Assembly (NCBI RefSeq): GCF_025860405.1
Contig: NZ_CP063785.1
Location: 7,379,390 to 7,443,389, forward strand
Origin: Tolypothrix sp. PCC 7712
GTDB taxonomy: Bacteria > Cyanobacteriota > Cyanobacteriia > Cyanobacteriales > Nostocaceae
Length of the DNA stretch: 64,000 bases
Reading direction: 5' to 3'
Part shown: in pieces, positions 26,811-35,067 of the stretch
Layout of the letters: each line of letters opens with the position of its first letter
Numbering within the stretch: position 1 is the first letter of the stretch
Program-made: the position numbers and the translations under genes
Notes under the pieces: generated by a model
The model's input: only the letters and a program-made list of their open reading frames with translations
The model's database searches: none
Told to the model about the DNA's origin: nothing

Positions 26811-27869
26811 CTAACTAGGTACATTTCCTGTCTGGGAATACACGCTTCGTCTGCCACTCTCGTCGCCTGGAGTGCGAGGTACAAATTCGAGTTTTGCACC
26901 GATCGCATCTGCTGTACTGATGAAATCGTAGATACCCCAGTGTTCAGCGATTTTGCCATCCTCAAACCGCAGGAATTCAATTCCGGGAATGACGACAGGC
27001 TTGTTAGTGGCTGGGATACCCATGAACTCACCCCCATGTTGGGCATGTAAATCATACAAAACCGCTAACATCTCTCCTTCACCAACTATGGCGAGATTTT
27101 CTTCTCGCGCCGCAAAGAAAGCTGATTGCCATGCAGAAAATCGACTCTGCACACCTTCTAACCCAGGTAAATCTCTGGGGCTGGCTGCGTGGTCAATGAA
27201 GTCGGAGGTGAGATGCTTGGCTAAGGTCTCAACTCGCCAGTCTTGCCCATTGAATACCTCGATTTGGAAGCGAAACAATGCTGCTTTGTTACGTGCAACG
27301 CGATCGCTGGTTTCTCCGACGTTAATCACATTGATGGGAATGCCATGACGATCATCCGGGCCAAATCCTGGGTAAACTTCCTGGCTGGCATCCTCTGTAT
27401 TTACCTGATCTGCTGCTAAAGGCTGCATTTTGATCCTAGCCCCAATTTCAGCAGCAGTGCTGAGATAGTCATAAATTGACCAGAAGTCAGATATCTTACC
27501 ATTTTTGAAGCGGAGGATTTCGATCGCCGGAATCATCACCTGCCGATTAGTTGCCTCAATTCCCATGAATGGGCCTGTGTGTTTGGCGTGCATATAGCAC
27601 AACGTCGCCACCATATCGCCTTCGCCCAGTACGGCGTAATTCTCTTTGTAGGCTTGACTAAAGGCACTAGACCAGCGTTCTAGTCGATGGGCAACCCCCT
27701 GAATTCCAGGCTCGGCCTTGGGGCCTGCCGTGTGATCAACAAAGTCAGAAGTGAGGTATTTTTCTAAGGTTTCAATCCGCCAATCGTGCTGATTAAAAAC
27801 TTCCTCTTGAAATTTCCGCAATGTTGCTTTGTTGTTTTCTGATGCTACGTTCTCATAATTGTCAGACAT
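26811..27869 (-). CDS. Tandem SnoaL-like (double NTF2-fold) protein
   Basis: Two clearly homologous SnoaL domains in one chain of ~352 residues. The first has KFQEEVFNQHDWRIETLEKYLTSDFVDH ... GPFMGIEATNRQVMIPAIEILRFKNGKISDFW. The second has RFQIEVFNGQDWRVETLAKHLTSDFIDH ... GEFMGIPATNKPVVIPGIEFLRFEDGKIAEHW. They are joined by a ~45-residue linker, so a gene-internal duplication made an obligate pseudo-dimer. The ATG at 27869 is preferred because the AGGAG site overlaps the ATG at 27875. Likely a cyclase, isomerase or hydrolase of the polyketide pathway. Confidence 0.85.
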   Translation of the reverse strand: MSDNYENVASENNKATLRKFQEEVFNQHDWRIETLEKYLTSDFVDHTAGPKAEPGIQGVAHRLERWSSAFSQAYKENYAVLGEGDMVATLCYMHAKHTGPFMGIEATNRQVMIPAIEILRFKNGKISDFWSIYDYLSTAAEIGARIKMQPLAADQVNTEDASQEVYPGFGPDDRHGIPINVINVGETSDRVARNKAALFRFQIEVFNGQDWRVETLAKHLTSDFIDHAASPRDLPGLEGVQSRFSAWQSAFFAAREENLAIVGEGEMLAVLYDLHAQHGGEFMGIPATNKPVVIPGIEFLRFEDGKIAEHWGIYDFISTADAIGAKLEFVPRTPGDESGRRSVYSQTGNVPS

Positions 27870-27969
27870 ATTCATCTCCTGGCGAGAGCTGCTTAAGTAA
27901 GCGGTTAACTTTTGATGGGATGTAATTGATCGCGATCGCCATCACCAAAGCTGATCGCACAAAATATCC

Positions 27970-28998
27970 CTAGTCTTCAATTCCGTCGATGCCATAGCCA
28001 TGATGCAGATGGTGTCTACAATAAAGTTCACCTGGCTCTGCAATCATGGCACACCGCCGCAGTGTCCCCTTGAGAAGCGTCTGGCACTGGCGTGATTTAT
28101 TTTTGACGAGTTCTCGCAACTGGGCCAATTTTTCCTCAGAAGCTCCAGCAGCAATAGCGGCTTCATAAGCTTTTTCAGCCATGCTACTGTCAAAGCCCTG
28201 TTGCGCCCGAACTGCCATAATATCTTCCGTTAATGGAGCCATTGCTTGAGCTGCGAAGATATCTTCAAAAGGATTGATATGACGATGTTCAACAATGACA
28301 CCGTTCTCACACTTGATCGCGTGCAGTGTGGGAATAGCAATCTGGTGGTCAGCAGGAGGACGGCCAAAGAATTCTTCATACTGAGTACCGCGCCCTGTAA
28401 TCAGTCCTACACAGGCGCGTTCATCGGAAGAAATAATTTCGTAGATCACCATGAACCAGTCTGGGAAAGCCCGGAAAAGTCCTTTCAGCATTCTGACATG
28501 GGACTCTGAACTAATCGGATCGTTACCAAAATAAGTTTTGCTATAAAACCCTTCTGGATGGAAGAGTTTTTTCATATTTTCGTAGTCTCGCGCATTTTCG
28601 CACTCGATATAGCGGTAAAATAAGGCGACATTTTGTAGTCGTAGTTCCTGTGGCGAGATAGCCACTTTGCCTTGCACAACTTGATCAAAGAGACGATTTT
28701 TTTCCTCTGTGGTCATTGCAGTTGTGTCTTCTGGCAATACATAGTTCCTGGTTGCTTGTTCCTCAACGTAGCGAGCAAGCAGACTCAGATGCAGCTGACG
28801 TGTTTCTTCTTCTTGGGAAACCAGCGTCTCTTTACCAGCTATAGAGATCGGGCCTGAAAGTAATAGTTCGACGAGAGTTTCTTTGAGTTGTGCGCTCATC
28901 GAAGCCCAATTTTCGGGAATAAAAATGTTGCTATTGTTGGTAACGGTAAGATTGCTCTCTGAGTGCTTGGTGAGAGGATCTCTTTTGAATTGGGTCAT
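27970..28998 (-). CDS. SnoaL-like domain protein with long N- and C-terminal extensions
   Basis: About 342 residues. The centre (RLQNVALFYRYIECENARDYENMKKLFHPEGFYS ... FRAFPDWFMVIYEIISSDERACVGLITGRGTQYEEFFGRPP ... IAIPTLHAIKCENGVIVEHRHIN) is an NTF2/SnoaL domain. The N-terminal ~120 residues are helical (FIPENWASMSAQLKETLVELLLSG). The C-terminus has a small Cys/His-rich patch (CQTLLKGTLRRCAMIAEPGELYCRHHLHHGYG) that looks like a metal-binding tag. ATG 28998 follows a GGAC-type site. Second gene of the leftward operon, directly after the P450. Function in detail unknown. Confidence 0.75.
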   Translation of the reverse strand: MTQFKRDPLTKHSESNLTVTNNSNIFIPENWASMSAQLKETLVELLLSGPISIAGKETLVSQEEETRQLHLSLLARYVEEQATRNYVLPEDTTAMTTEEKNRLFDQVVQGKVAISPQELRLQNVALFYRYIECENARDYENMKKLFHPEGFYSKTYFGNDPISSESHVRMLKGLFRAFPDWFMVIYEIISSDERACVGLITGRGTQYEEFFGRPPADHQIAIPTLHAIKCENGVIVEHRHINPFEDIFAAQAMAPLTEDIMAVRAQQGFDSSMAEKAYEAAIAAGASEEKLAQLRELVKNKSRQCQTLLKGTLRRCAMIAEPGELYCRHHLHHGYGIDGIED

Positions 28999-29052
28999 GA
29001 AAGTCAAGTCCTTATGTGATGGTCATTGTGATTGATATCCTGCATTCGGAAC

Positions 29053-30450
29053 TCATCTCAACTCTGGAATAGGAATCTCAAAACTCGTCTGAACTGGAGC
29101 TCGACGGGTATATTTGACAAGACAAGGAAAACGGGGTCGCATCACTCCCATCTCAAAATCACGCCCTGGATTCGGTTTTACCAACTCTAGGTTGTAGCGT
29201 TGTAACAATAGGCTCAATATACATTTCATCTCGTTAATCCCGAAGCTGGCGCCAGGACAACGGTATAACCCAGCGCCAAAACCGACTAGGCTGTACTCTT
29301 GTTTTTGCTCCTCTGCTCTGCGTGGCGCAAAACGCTCTGGATCATAAATTTCCGCTTGGGAAAACACATGCGGTAAACGATGAGCAATCGCTGGACAAAT
29401 CATCGTAAACCAACCTTGCGGAATGTAATAGCCATCCAATTCATAGGCCTGAGCATTATAGCGGGCATGGTGGCTCATTACCGGATACATCCGTTCTGTT
29501 TCTTTGAGCGCCCATCCTAGTCTATCCAGTCGATTCAGACTTTCAACGTTGATCTGCTTTGGATCGTTGTGCAATATGGAATCCTGTTCATCCAAAACAC
29601 GACTTAAGTAATTGGGATGTTGCAGCAGTTGAATTAAACTCCAGCAGCACTGTGCAGATGTGGTGATATAGGCAGTAAATACGGTCATGAGTGCTAAACC
29701 CACAATCATCTCATCGGTATCTAGACATTTGTCGAGATATTTACCGGCCACAATTGTTTGTAAAAAATCGTCGTAGCGTTCAGGATATGCCTGACGCTCT
29801 GCAATCACAGGTTGGATCAGTTCAATCAATTTTTGGCGAGCGCGATCGCGTCGTCGAAAACGAGGTAGAGGCAGATTTGGAGGCAACACAAAATCCATTC
29901 CTCTAGCAAGATCTTCGTAGAGTGGCAAAAACTCTGAGATTCGCTGACGAATTGTTTGCCCCATGAAAGCACTGGCTGCAATCTTCATTCCCACTGCTGA
30001 AAAAGCTTCATACAGTTCAAACGTGCCAGAATCGCCTAAGCTATCAAGCCAAGCCAAAATTTCTCGCACCATAACCTCAACGTGAATCTGCATCTTCTTT
30101 CCCTGGAAAGCAGAATGCAATAAAGCAAGCTGTTTTTTGCGAACATCTTCATCCTCGATCGCATTCAGGACTTTCCCAAACATCGGGATAACGAACCTGT
30201 ACACTTCTGGCATGGATAAAATCTTATCGACCTGGGTAAAGAAGAAGCGATGATACTCTGGCCCAATCAGCACCACCGCCTGTTGCGGGCCCAGACGCAG
30301 CGAAAAAATGGGGCCGAGTGTCTTGTAACCTTGCCAAAAAACCTCCAAATGATCCTTGTGATAATCAAGGAAATTGCCGAAGAACGGTAAGCCGCAAAGA
30401 GTCGGTGGTGTCGGAAGAGTCAAGGCAGTTCTCCTTGCTAATAACACCAT
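29053..30450 (-). CDS. Cytochrome P450 (CYP51-like)
   Basis: 465 residues, with PTPPTLCGLPFFGNFLDY at the N-terminus, K-helix ETERMYP and heme loop GFGAGLYRCPGASFG with the thiolate Cys near residue 396. The I-helix reads TAYITTSA, so the usual acid before the conserved Thr is absent, as in CYP51-like and some atypical P450s. The N-terminus lacks a clear anchor. It is the first gene of the leftward operon to 24208. It is a second oxidative enzyme of the polyketide cluster, only distantly like the P450 at 3960. No good ribosome site is seen, so the exact start is uncertain. Confidence 0.87.
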   Translation of the reverse strand: MVLLARRTALTLPTPPTLCGLPFFGNFLDYHKDHLEVFWQGYKTLGPIFSLRLGPQQAVVLIGPEYHRFFFTQVDKILSMPEVYRFVIPMFGKVLNAIEDEDVRKKQLALLHSAFQGKKMQIHVEVMVREILAWLDSLGDSGTFELYEAFSAVGMKIAASAFMGQTIRQRISEFLPLYEDLARGMDFVLPPNLPLPRFRRRDRARQKLIELIQPVIAERQAYPERYDDFLQTIVAGKYLDKCLDTDEMIVGLALMTVFTAYITTSAQCCWSLIQLLQHPNYLSRVLDEQDSILHNDPKQINVESLNRLDRLGWALKETERMYPVMSHHARYNAQAYELDGYYIPQGWFTMICPAIAHRLPHVFSQAEIYDPERFAPRRAEEQKQEYSLVGFGAGLYRCPGASFGINEMKCILSLLLQRYNLELVKPNPGRDFEMGVMRPRFPCLVKYTRRAPVQTSFEIPIPELR

Positions 30451-30680
30451 GATGTTAATGATGTTGCCAGAGGGTAAAGGTGGCTTACTTCTTCGAGATT
30501 GCTTTATTTAAAATGCTTTCAAAGGTTGTACTCTCATACTCGTTTGAGAAGTGAGGGTAAGACAGCTAAGAACTCATGAACTGGCGAATTGAGCAAATTG
30601 AGAGAAGTTGGGGTGATGTGTTTTCAGTCAGAATAATCACTGTAATAGACACGCGAATAATTTTATAAGGATTGATTGAT
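30451..30680. promoter_or_regulatory. Divergent promoter region of the second half of the cluster
   Basis: 230 bp between the divergent P450 gene and the rightward unknown/SRPBCC pair. It must contain both promoters. AT-rich hexamers are present, but no single promoter or operator is convincing by eye. Confidence 0.45.
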
Positions 30681-31340
30681 ATGACAACCATTGTCACCAA
30701 CCCGAAAATCACTTGGGGGCCGCGCGTTGATTTACGTGATTTGCCAAATCTCTATGCACCACAGACTGTTGACCCTTACACCCCCCCACCTCCTGGTATT
30801 GACAATTTAGGCATTAGCTCCACCGACACCTTTATGATTCCTGGAAAAGGTGAATTTAAGGTTGATTTTCAGGGCTATGTTCGGGTTGCCCGTTCTCAGC
30901 CTTCTACAGATCAGTGGCTAGATTCAGAAGTTTATACAAACTTAATTGAAATGTGTATGCGAGGGGAAGCCCCTGAAATTGGACAGATCGTCGTGACGCT
31001 GAACCCAGATATTCTATCTACGGGAATGCTGCGGACACCTTGGGCAGATATGAACTGTGAACAACCTGAGAAAGCTTGCCGGATGGCGGTTGCAGCATTA
31101 TTTACTCTGCCACAATTGGGGATGACGCTGTTTAACAAGGAACCGATTGAGTTAACTATTGACCATGTGCAAGCAATTCCGCCTGCGGGTAATCCTGGAG
31201 AAGGGCGAATTTACCAAGTGTTACCGTTATTCGATCTTGCCAATCCAGATAGCAAGCCAGCCGCCTACCTCACAGGCCTCAAGTTTGCAATGGGCAATTA
31301 CGTTACCGAGGCTCAACTCCAAAGTATTGCATCTGAATAG
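30681..31340 (+). CDS. Unknown protein paired with the SRPBCC gene
   Basis: 219 residues from ATG 30681 (AAGG site 10 nt upstream). I do not recognise the family. The N-terminus is Pro-rich (NLYAPQTVDPYTPPPPG). The rest looks like a beta-rich globular domain (GKGEFKVDFQGYVRVAR, IGQIVVTLNPDILSTGML, IELTIDHVQAIPPAGNPGEGRIYQV). There is no signal peptide or membrane segment. It is followed after 20 bp by the tandem SRPBCC gene, so the two are probably co-transcribed. The pair diverges from the P450 operon and is likely part of the polyketide cluster. Confidence 0.7.
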   Translation: MTTIVTNPKITWGPRVDLRDLPNLYAPQTVDPYTPPPPGIDNLGISSTDTFMIPGKGEFKVDFQGYVRVARSQPSTDQWLDSEVYTNLIEMCMRGEAPEIGQIVVTLNPDILSTGMLRTPWADMNCEQPEKACRMAVAALFTLPQLGMTLFNKEPIELTIDHVQAIPPAGNPGEGRIYQVLPLFDLANPDSKPAAYLTGLKFAMGNYVTEAQLQSIASE

Positions 31341-31360
31341 AGTAATTAAGGCAAGCATCC

Positions 31361-32404
31361 ATGACTGACTCTAGTGTTAACGCCATTAACGATTTTGCTC
31401 GTCCAGATGGCAAGCCGCCACCCAATTTCGTGGATAGATTTCGTCTGGCTAACCTGGATGGGACAGACATAATGATTCCTCGTCTCGGAATAGCCAGTGC
31501 TCGCACACTGGTTCGCGATCGCTGGGAGCAATTGGTCACTAGTATTGATCTGCCAGCATCCCTAGAGATCGTTTGGCAGGCATTGACCAATCCTGATGCT
31601 CTCAAGCTTTGGCTGGCGGTGTGTCATGGTTCCTTACTGCAAGTTGATCAAGATTGTATGCTGGACTTTGAAGATGGAGAGTTTTTTCTCTGTCGTTCGG
31701 CTGTAGTTGAGCCATCTCATCGATTGCAATATTTTTGGCGTTGGTTGGGTATTGGTCAAGCTACATCCGTTACCTGGGATTTAGAAGCGATCACCACTGG
31801 AACGCGCATCACTGTCACCGAAGAAGCCCTGAATCCCCCCTGGGATTGGCAAACTTGGAACGGCGGCGGATGGAACGGCATCCTCGATCAACTAGCGAAC
31901 TACTTACGTACTGGCACCGAATGGCGTTGGTGCTGGCGACGGATGGGTCCTTATGCCCAAATTGAACTGCCAGCATCAACCTATGAAACTTGGGATAGGC
32001 TTTTTAGCCCTCCCAGCCTGAAATACTGGCTGCTGGCAACGCAGGGCAATATCGCACCAAATCAGTCACTCCCCATTTTGATTGGAGATGCCAGTGGAAT
32101 GGTAGAAATGGCAATTCAGGAGGTTGTTCTGCCAGGACAGTCTCCGCCGTCGTTCTTACCCCATATCTCATTTTCGCTCACTCGTCCAGTCTGGCAAACG
32201 ACGGTAGAAGGACGACTATGGCTTGAGCCAGCCGGATGGGGACGTAGCTTCCTTCAGGTGTTTCACTACAACTGGGAAAACTTGCCTGCAGGATTGCAAC
32301 TGTCAGAACGCAAGATTTTCACTCGTTTTTGGGCAGATGCCATGCAGCGAGCGAGTTTGATATTTAGAGCACTTGATGCAACGGCTGGGCCACATAACTG
32401 GTAA
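31361..32404 (+). CDS. Tandem SRPBCC (START/AHSA1-like) protein, candidate self-resistance factor
   Basis: 347 residues with two AHSA1-like SRPBCC units. The first begins VTSIDLPASLEIVWQALTNPDALKLWLAV and continues to ITVTEEALNPPWDW. The second begins AQIELPASTYETWDRLFSPPSLKYWLLAT and ends WADAMQRASLIFRAL. An AAGGCAAG site precedes the ATG. Known family fact: CalC, the calicheamicin self-sacrifice resistance protein, is a START/AHSA1-type domain. Inference: with an enediyne PKS nearby, this duplicated domain could bind and quench the warhead. Alternatives are a cyclase/aromatase or lipid-binding role. The cleaved glycine of CalC cannot be matched by eye. Confidence 0.75.
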   Translation: MTDSSVNAINDFARPDGKPPPNFVDRFRLANLDGTDIMIPRLGIASARTLVRDRWEQLVTSIDLPASLEIVWQALTNPDALKLWLAVCHGSLLQVDQDCMLDFEDGEFFLCRSAVVEPSHRLQYFWRWLGIGQATSVTWDLEAITTGTRITVTEEALNPPWDWQTWNGGGWNGILDQLANYLRTGTEWRWCWRRMGPYAQIELPASTYETWDRLFSPPSLKYWLLATQGNIAPNQSLPILIGDASGMVEMAIQEVVLPGQSPPSFLPHISFSLTRPVWQTTVEGRLWLEPAGWGRSFLQVFHYNWENLPAGLQLSERKIFTRFWADAMQRASLIFRALDATAGPHNW

Positions 32405-32413
32405 GCAAGCTGA

Positions 32414-32544
32414 TGTGGGTTCGCAGACTAAGTGAAATTTTCCGAACGCAATATGTGGGGTTTCGGCGGATTTGTTTCGGACTTAGTGTGGGTTCGCAGA
32501 CTAAGTGAAATTTACCTACCAAATTCGCAGACTTATTGAAATTT
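32414..32544. repeat. Direct-repeat array, transposon-end-like
   Basis: Three copies of TTCGCAGACTWAKTGAAATT at 32420-32440, 32493-32513 and 32524-32544. The first two are embedded in a 27-bp identical block starting TGTGGG at 32414 and 32487. A related GATTTGTTTCG(G/C)ACT motif occurs near 32469 and 32600. Multi-copy short direct repeats of this kind are typical of Tn7-like element ends, but no transposase remains here. The surrounding 32405-33063 stretch shows no convincing gene. Confidence 0.5.
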
Positions 32545-32605
32545 GCCGCCAAAATAACAAGCAAGGGCTGAATTGATTGTTGTATAAGGATTGTAGCTGA
32601 TTTGT

Positions 32606-32636
32606 TTCGCACTCAATTGTTGAGTGCGAATTTTTT
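32606..32636 (+). terminator. Intrinsic terminator-like hairpin
   Basis: A perfect 11-bp stem, TTCGCACTCAA / TTGAGTGCGAA, with a TTG loop, followed at once by six T. It is about 200 bp after the SRPBCC stop and could terminate that operon. Its arm resembles the nearby repeat motif, so it may also be part of a transposon end. Confidence 0.6.
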
Positions 32637-33063
32637 AGGCACTAGGTTTAATATAGCTGCAAGCGATCGCAATTCATTGCCGAGAAGTTTTTCAAAGCCA
32701 CACCCACTCAGTTTTAAAGGCTACAAAAAAACTAGAGCGGCAAAGTTAACTGGAGAAATTGAGCTTCTAGAGAAGCCTTCTCAACCCGCTAACACCACAT
32801 AACCTAGCCTATACTTTTCTCTTGAAGATCTGCGACCGCACAAAAGTGTTAGGCGGTCGCACCCATGCCAAATGCTTGTGCGGCAATGCTTTCCAATTTT
32901 ATGCACAAATAATTTCTTAACTTTTTCTTTCTCAAAAATTTGGTGCTGCGTATTTATCCAGTAAGTCACACTCAGCCCTTACGAATTGTGCTAGATGCTG
33001 GTGGTGTGTGCCTTTATAGACTAATCTTCGATCAAGTTCAAAAAGTCAAACTACTGTCCTAAA

Positions 33064-33333
33064 ATGGTTTCAGTGTCAGAGATTTCAGTTATCGCGCCAC
33101 CAGTTGAACAAATCCCTAATCCTTGGGAACTGGAGCCAGAACTACAACCCCTGACTCTCGAAACCAGCTTAATTGTAATACCATTCTCTACACTCAAGTT
33201 ACTACCACCAGCATCAAAATTACAACTGAAACATTCTAAAACTACTAAGAAAACTGCTTCAACTGCCAAATCCAAATCTACTACAGATAAACCTCCTCGC
33301 AAACCCAGTAGACCAAGGAAGAAAGCGGCTTAA
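33064..33333 (+). CDS. Small hypothetical protein with basic low-complexity tail
   Basis: 89 residues, not recognised. The first half has a Pro/Glu-rich segment (QIPNPWELEPELQPLTLETS). The second half is a Lys/Ser/Thr/Pro-rich tail (TKKTASTAKSKSTTDKPPRKPSRPRKKAA) that suggests nucleic-acid contact. It lies 70-80 bp before another small gene in the same direction. The set with the strawberry-notch-type gene looks like plasmid or island cargo. No clear ribosome site, so this is moderate support only. Confidence 0.45.
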   Translation: MVSVSEISVIAPPVEQIPNPWELEPELQPLTLETSLIVIPFSTLKLLPPASKLQLKHSKTTKKTASTAKSKSTTDKPPRKPSRPRKKAA

Positions 33334-33409
33334 TTTCAATCTTTCAGTTTGACGTAGAGCGATCACATATCAAGTGATCGCTCAATTTGATGTTTCAACC
33401 TTTTAAGAT

Positions 33410-33796
33410 ATGCAAGCGGCGCACTGTGCATTAGTAGTAGCTCTAAAATACGCTCCAGATAACCCAGGTTTTGCACTTGCAAGACAGCATTTAGAAACAG
33501 CAATCGCACTTTCTGACGAATATTACAAAACCCAATACAGCATTTTCTGGAAAACTTCCAGTGAAAAAGTGAAACGGCGAATTCGTTCAAAGTGCAATCA
33601 ACTGGCTTTTGATATATATTCACAAATGCTGGAATTAGCCTGTTTGGTGAACGAATATGCAGCCGAGAAAACATCTCTTAGCATCCCAGAGCCTCAATCT
33701 TGGCAAGAATTTATTCATAATTTGGATTGTGCTTTTGACTGGATTGAACGTGAACATCCAAAAGAGATTTACATCAAACAATTAACTTTGCTTTGA
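33410..33796 (+). CDS. Hypothetical helical protein
   Basis: 128 residues, predicted all-helical (HCALVVALKYAPDNPGFALARQHLETAIALSDEYY, SKCNQLAFDIYSQMLELACLVNEYAAE, SWQEFIHNLDCAFDWIEREHP). No known motif. It is co-directional with the preceding small gene and the truncated strawberry-notch-type gene, and probably part of the same accessory set. Confidence 0.5.
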   Translation: MQAAHCALVVALKYAPDNPGFALARQHLETAIALSDEYYKTQYSIFWKTSSEKVKRRIRSKCNQLAFDIYSQMLELACLVNEYAAEKTSLSIPEPQSWQEFIHNLDCAFDWIEREHPKEIYIKQLTLL

Positions 33797-33873
33797 TTTC
33801 CTGCTGCTGGGCAAAGTCTTCTAATAGCAGTATTGGCTACGCCAAGCTGAAGTGAAGATTAATATGTATAGAT

Positions 33874-35067
33874 ATGGTCAGCCAAATCGCTACACAAGGA
33901 TGCCTGTTTGACCTACAAACAGTTCTAGACTATGGGCAATCAGTGGTAAATGTTGCCCAAGAACTAGCCAAATCACTAATTGATCATCGACCTCTGTCCA
34001 CAAAAATAATTCAATCGCAGATGAATCGCTATTTCCTCGGCACTGCGGCTGAAGGCGCGTGGTTGTGGAAGGATGCGTATGAAGCAATCGAAGTTGCACT
34101 CATCCTCTACCTCCGCCACACAAGATTGACACAAAATCCCCTCGAACAACTGCAACTGCTTGAATCGCTTTGCCCCACGCATACCCGCCGCAGTCAGGAG
34201 CAGCTGAAACTTCAGCAGTTTTCAACACCATTACCATTGGCTTACTTGGTTGCAAAAGCTGGACAAATTAATAGTAATGACCTTGTGTTAGAACCAAGTG
34301 CAGGAACCGGGATATTAGCCCAGTTCGCAAAACTTCAGGGTGCGAGTCTGATGCTTAATGAACTAGCCCAAGATAGAACAAAAATTCTCCGGCGCTTGTT
34401 TCCTGGTGTTCCTTTATTCTCTGTCAACGCCGAGCAAATCAATGATTATTTAGCTATTAAGACTCAGCCATCGGTAATGTTGATCAACCCACCATTTTCT
34501 TCATCACCTAAAATTAGCGATCGCAATCCAGATGCCACGGCTCGTCATCTGAATTCAGCATTGCAGCGATTGTGCAATGGCGGACGGTTGGTAACAATCA
34601 CTGCTAATTGGTTCTCATCTGCAAATCCCACTTGGCGAGAGACCTTTACGAGGTTGCAGGAAAAAGCAACAGTAGTGCTTTCAATCGGAGTCAACGGCAA
34701 AGTGTACTCCAAGCATGGTACACAAATCGACACTCGGCTGACGGTAATCGATAAAGTGCCTGCTGCTAATCCTACGGAGATTTCTTGTCTTCCTCAAACT
34801 GTAGAGCTTGCCGAACTGCTGAAGCTGATTGAGCAAATTCCAGCACGACCAGTATGGCAGCATCCTACTGAAACTGTTCAAATCCCTGCCAGGAAAATTA
34901 TTGCACTACCGAAACAGACTGCAAGGGAGCAACCAGAAATAACCTTAGAACTAAAAGAAGTTGTAGTCCTGGATTATGATCTGGTCGAGTGGACTGCAAC
35001 CGAAGGTTTAAAAGATGCACTTTATGAGAGCTATCGCCCACAAAGAGTGAGAATCGAATGGCACTAA
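33874..35067 (+). pseudogene. Strawberry-notch-type methyltransferase/helicase, N-terminal part only, truncated by IS
   Basis: The 397 residues contain an N6-adenine-methyltransferase-like domain: FSTPLPLAYLVAKAGQ, the SAM motif LVLEPSAGTGILAQFA and the catalytic-type MLINPPFSSSP. The C-terminal stretch VEWTATEGLKDALYESYRPQRVRI is where strawberry-notch-like proteins continue into a large helicase. The last codons (Glu-Trp-His-stop) are supplied by the terminus of the IS4-family element starting at 35056. No helicase sequence follows on the other side of the IS, so the 3' portion was deleted. The methyltransferase fragment might still fold. Confidence 0.7.

Noticed and set aside
26723..27055. 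110-codon frame antisense-phase to the tandem SnoaL gene
   Set aside because: It overlaps the SnoaL gene on the same strand in another frame and has no domain character; it is a shadow.
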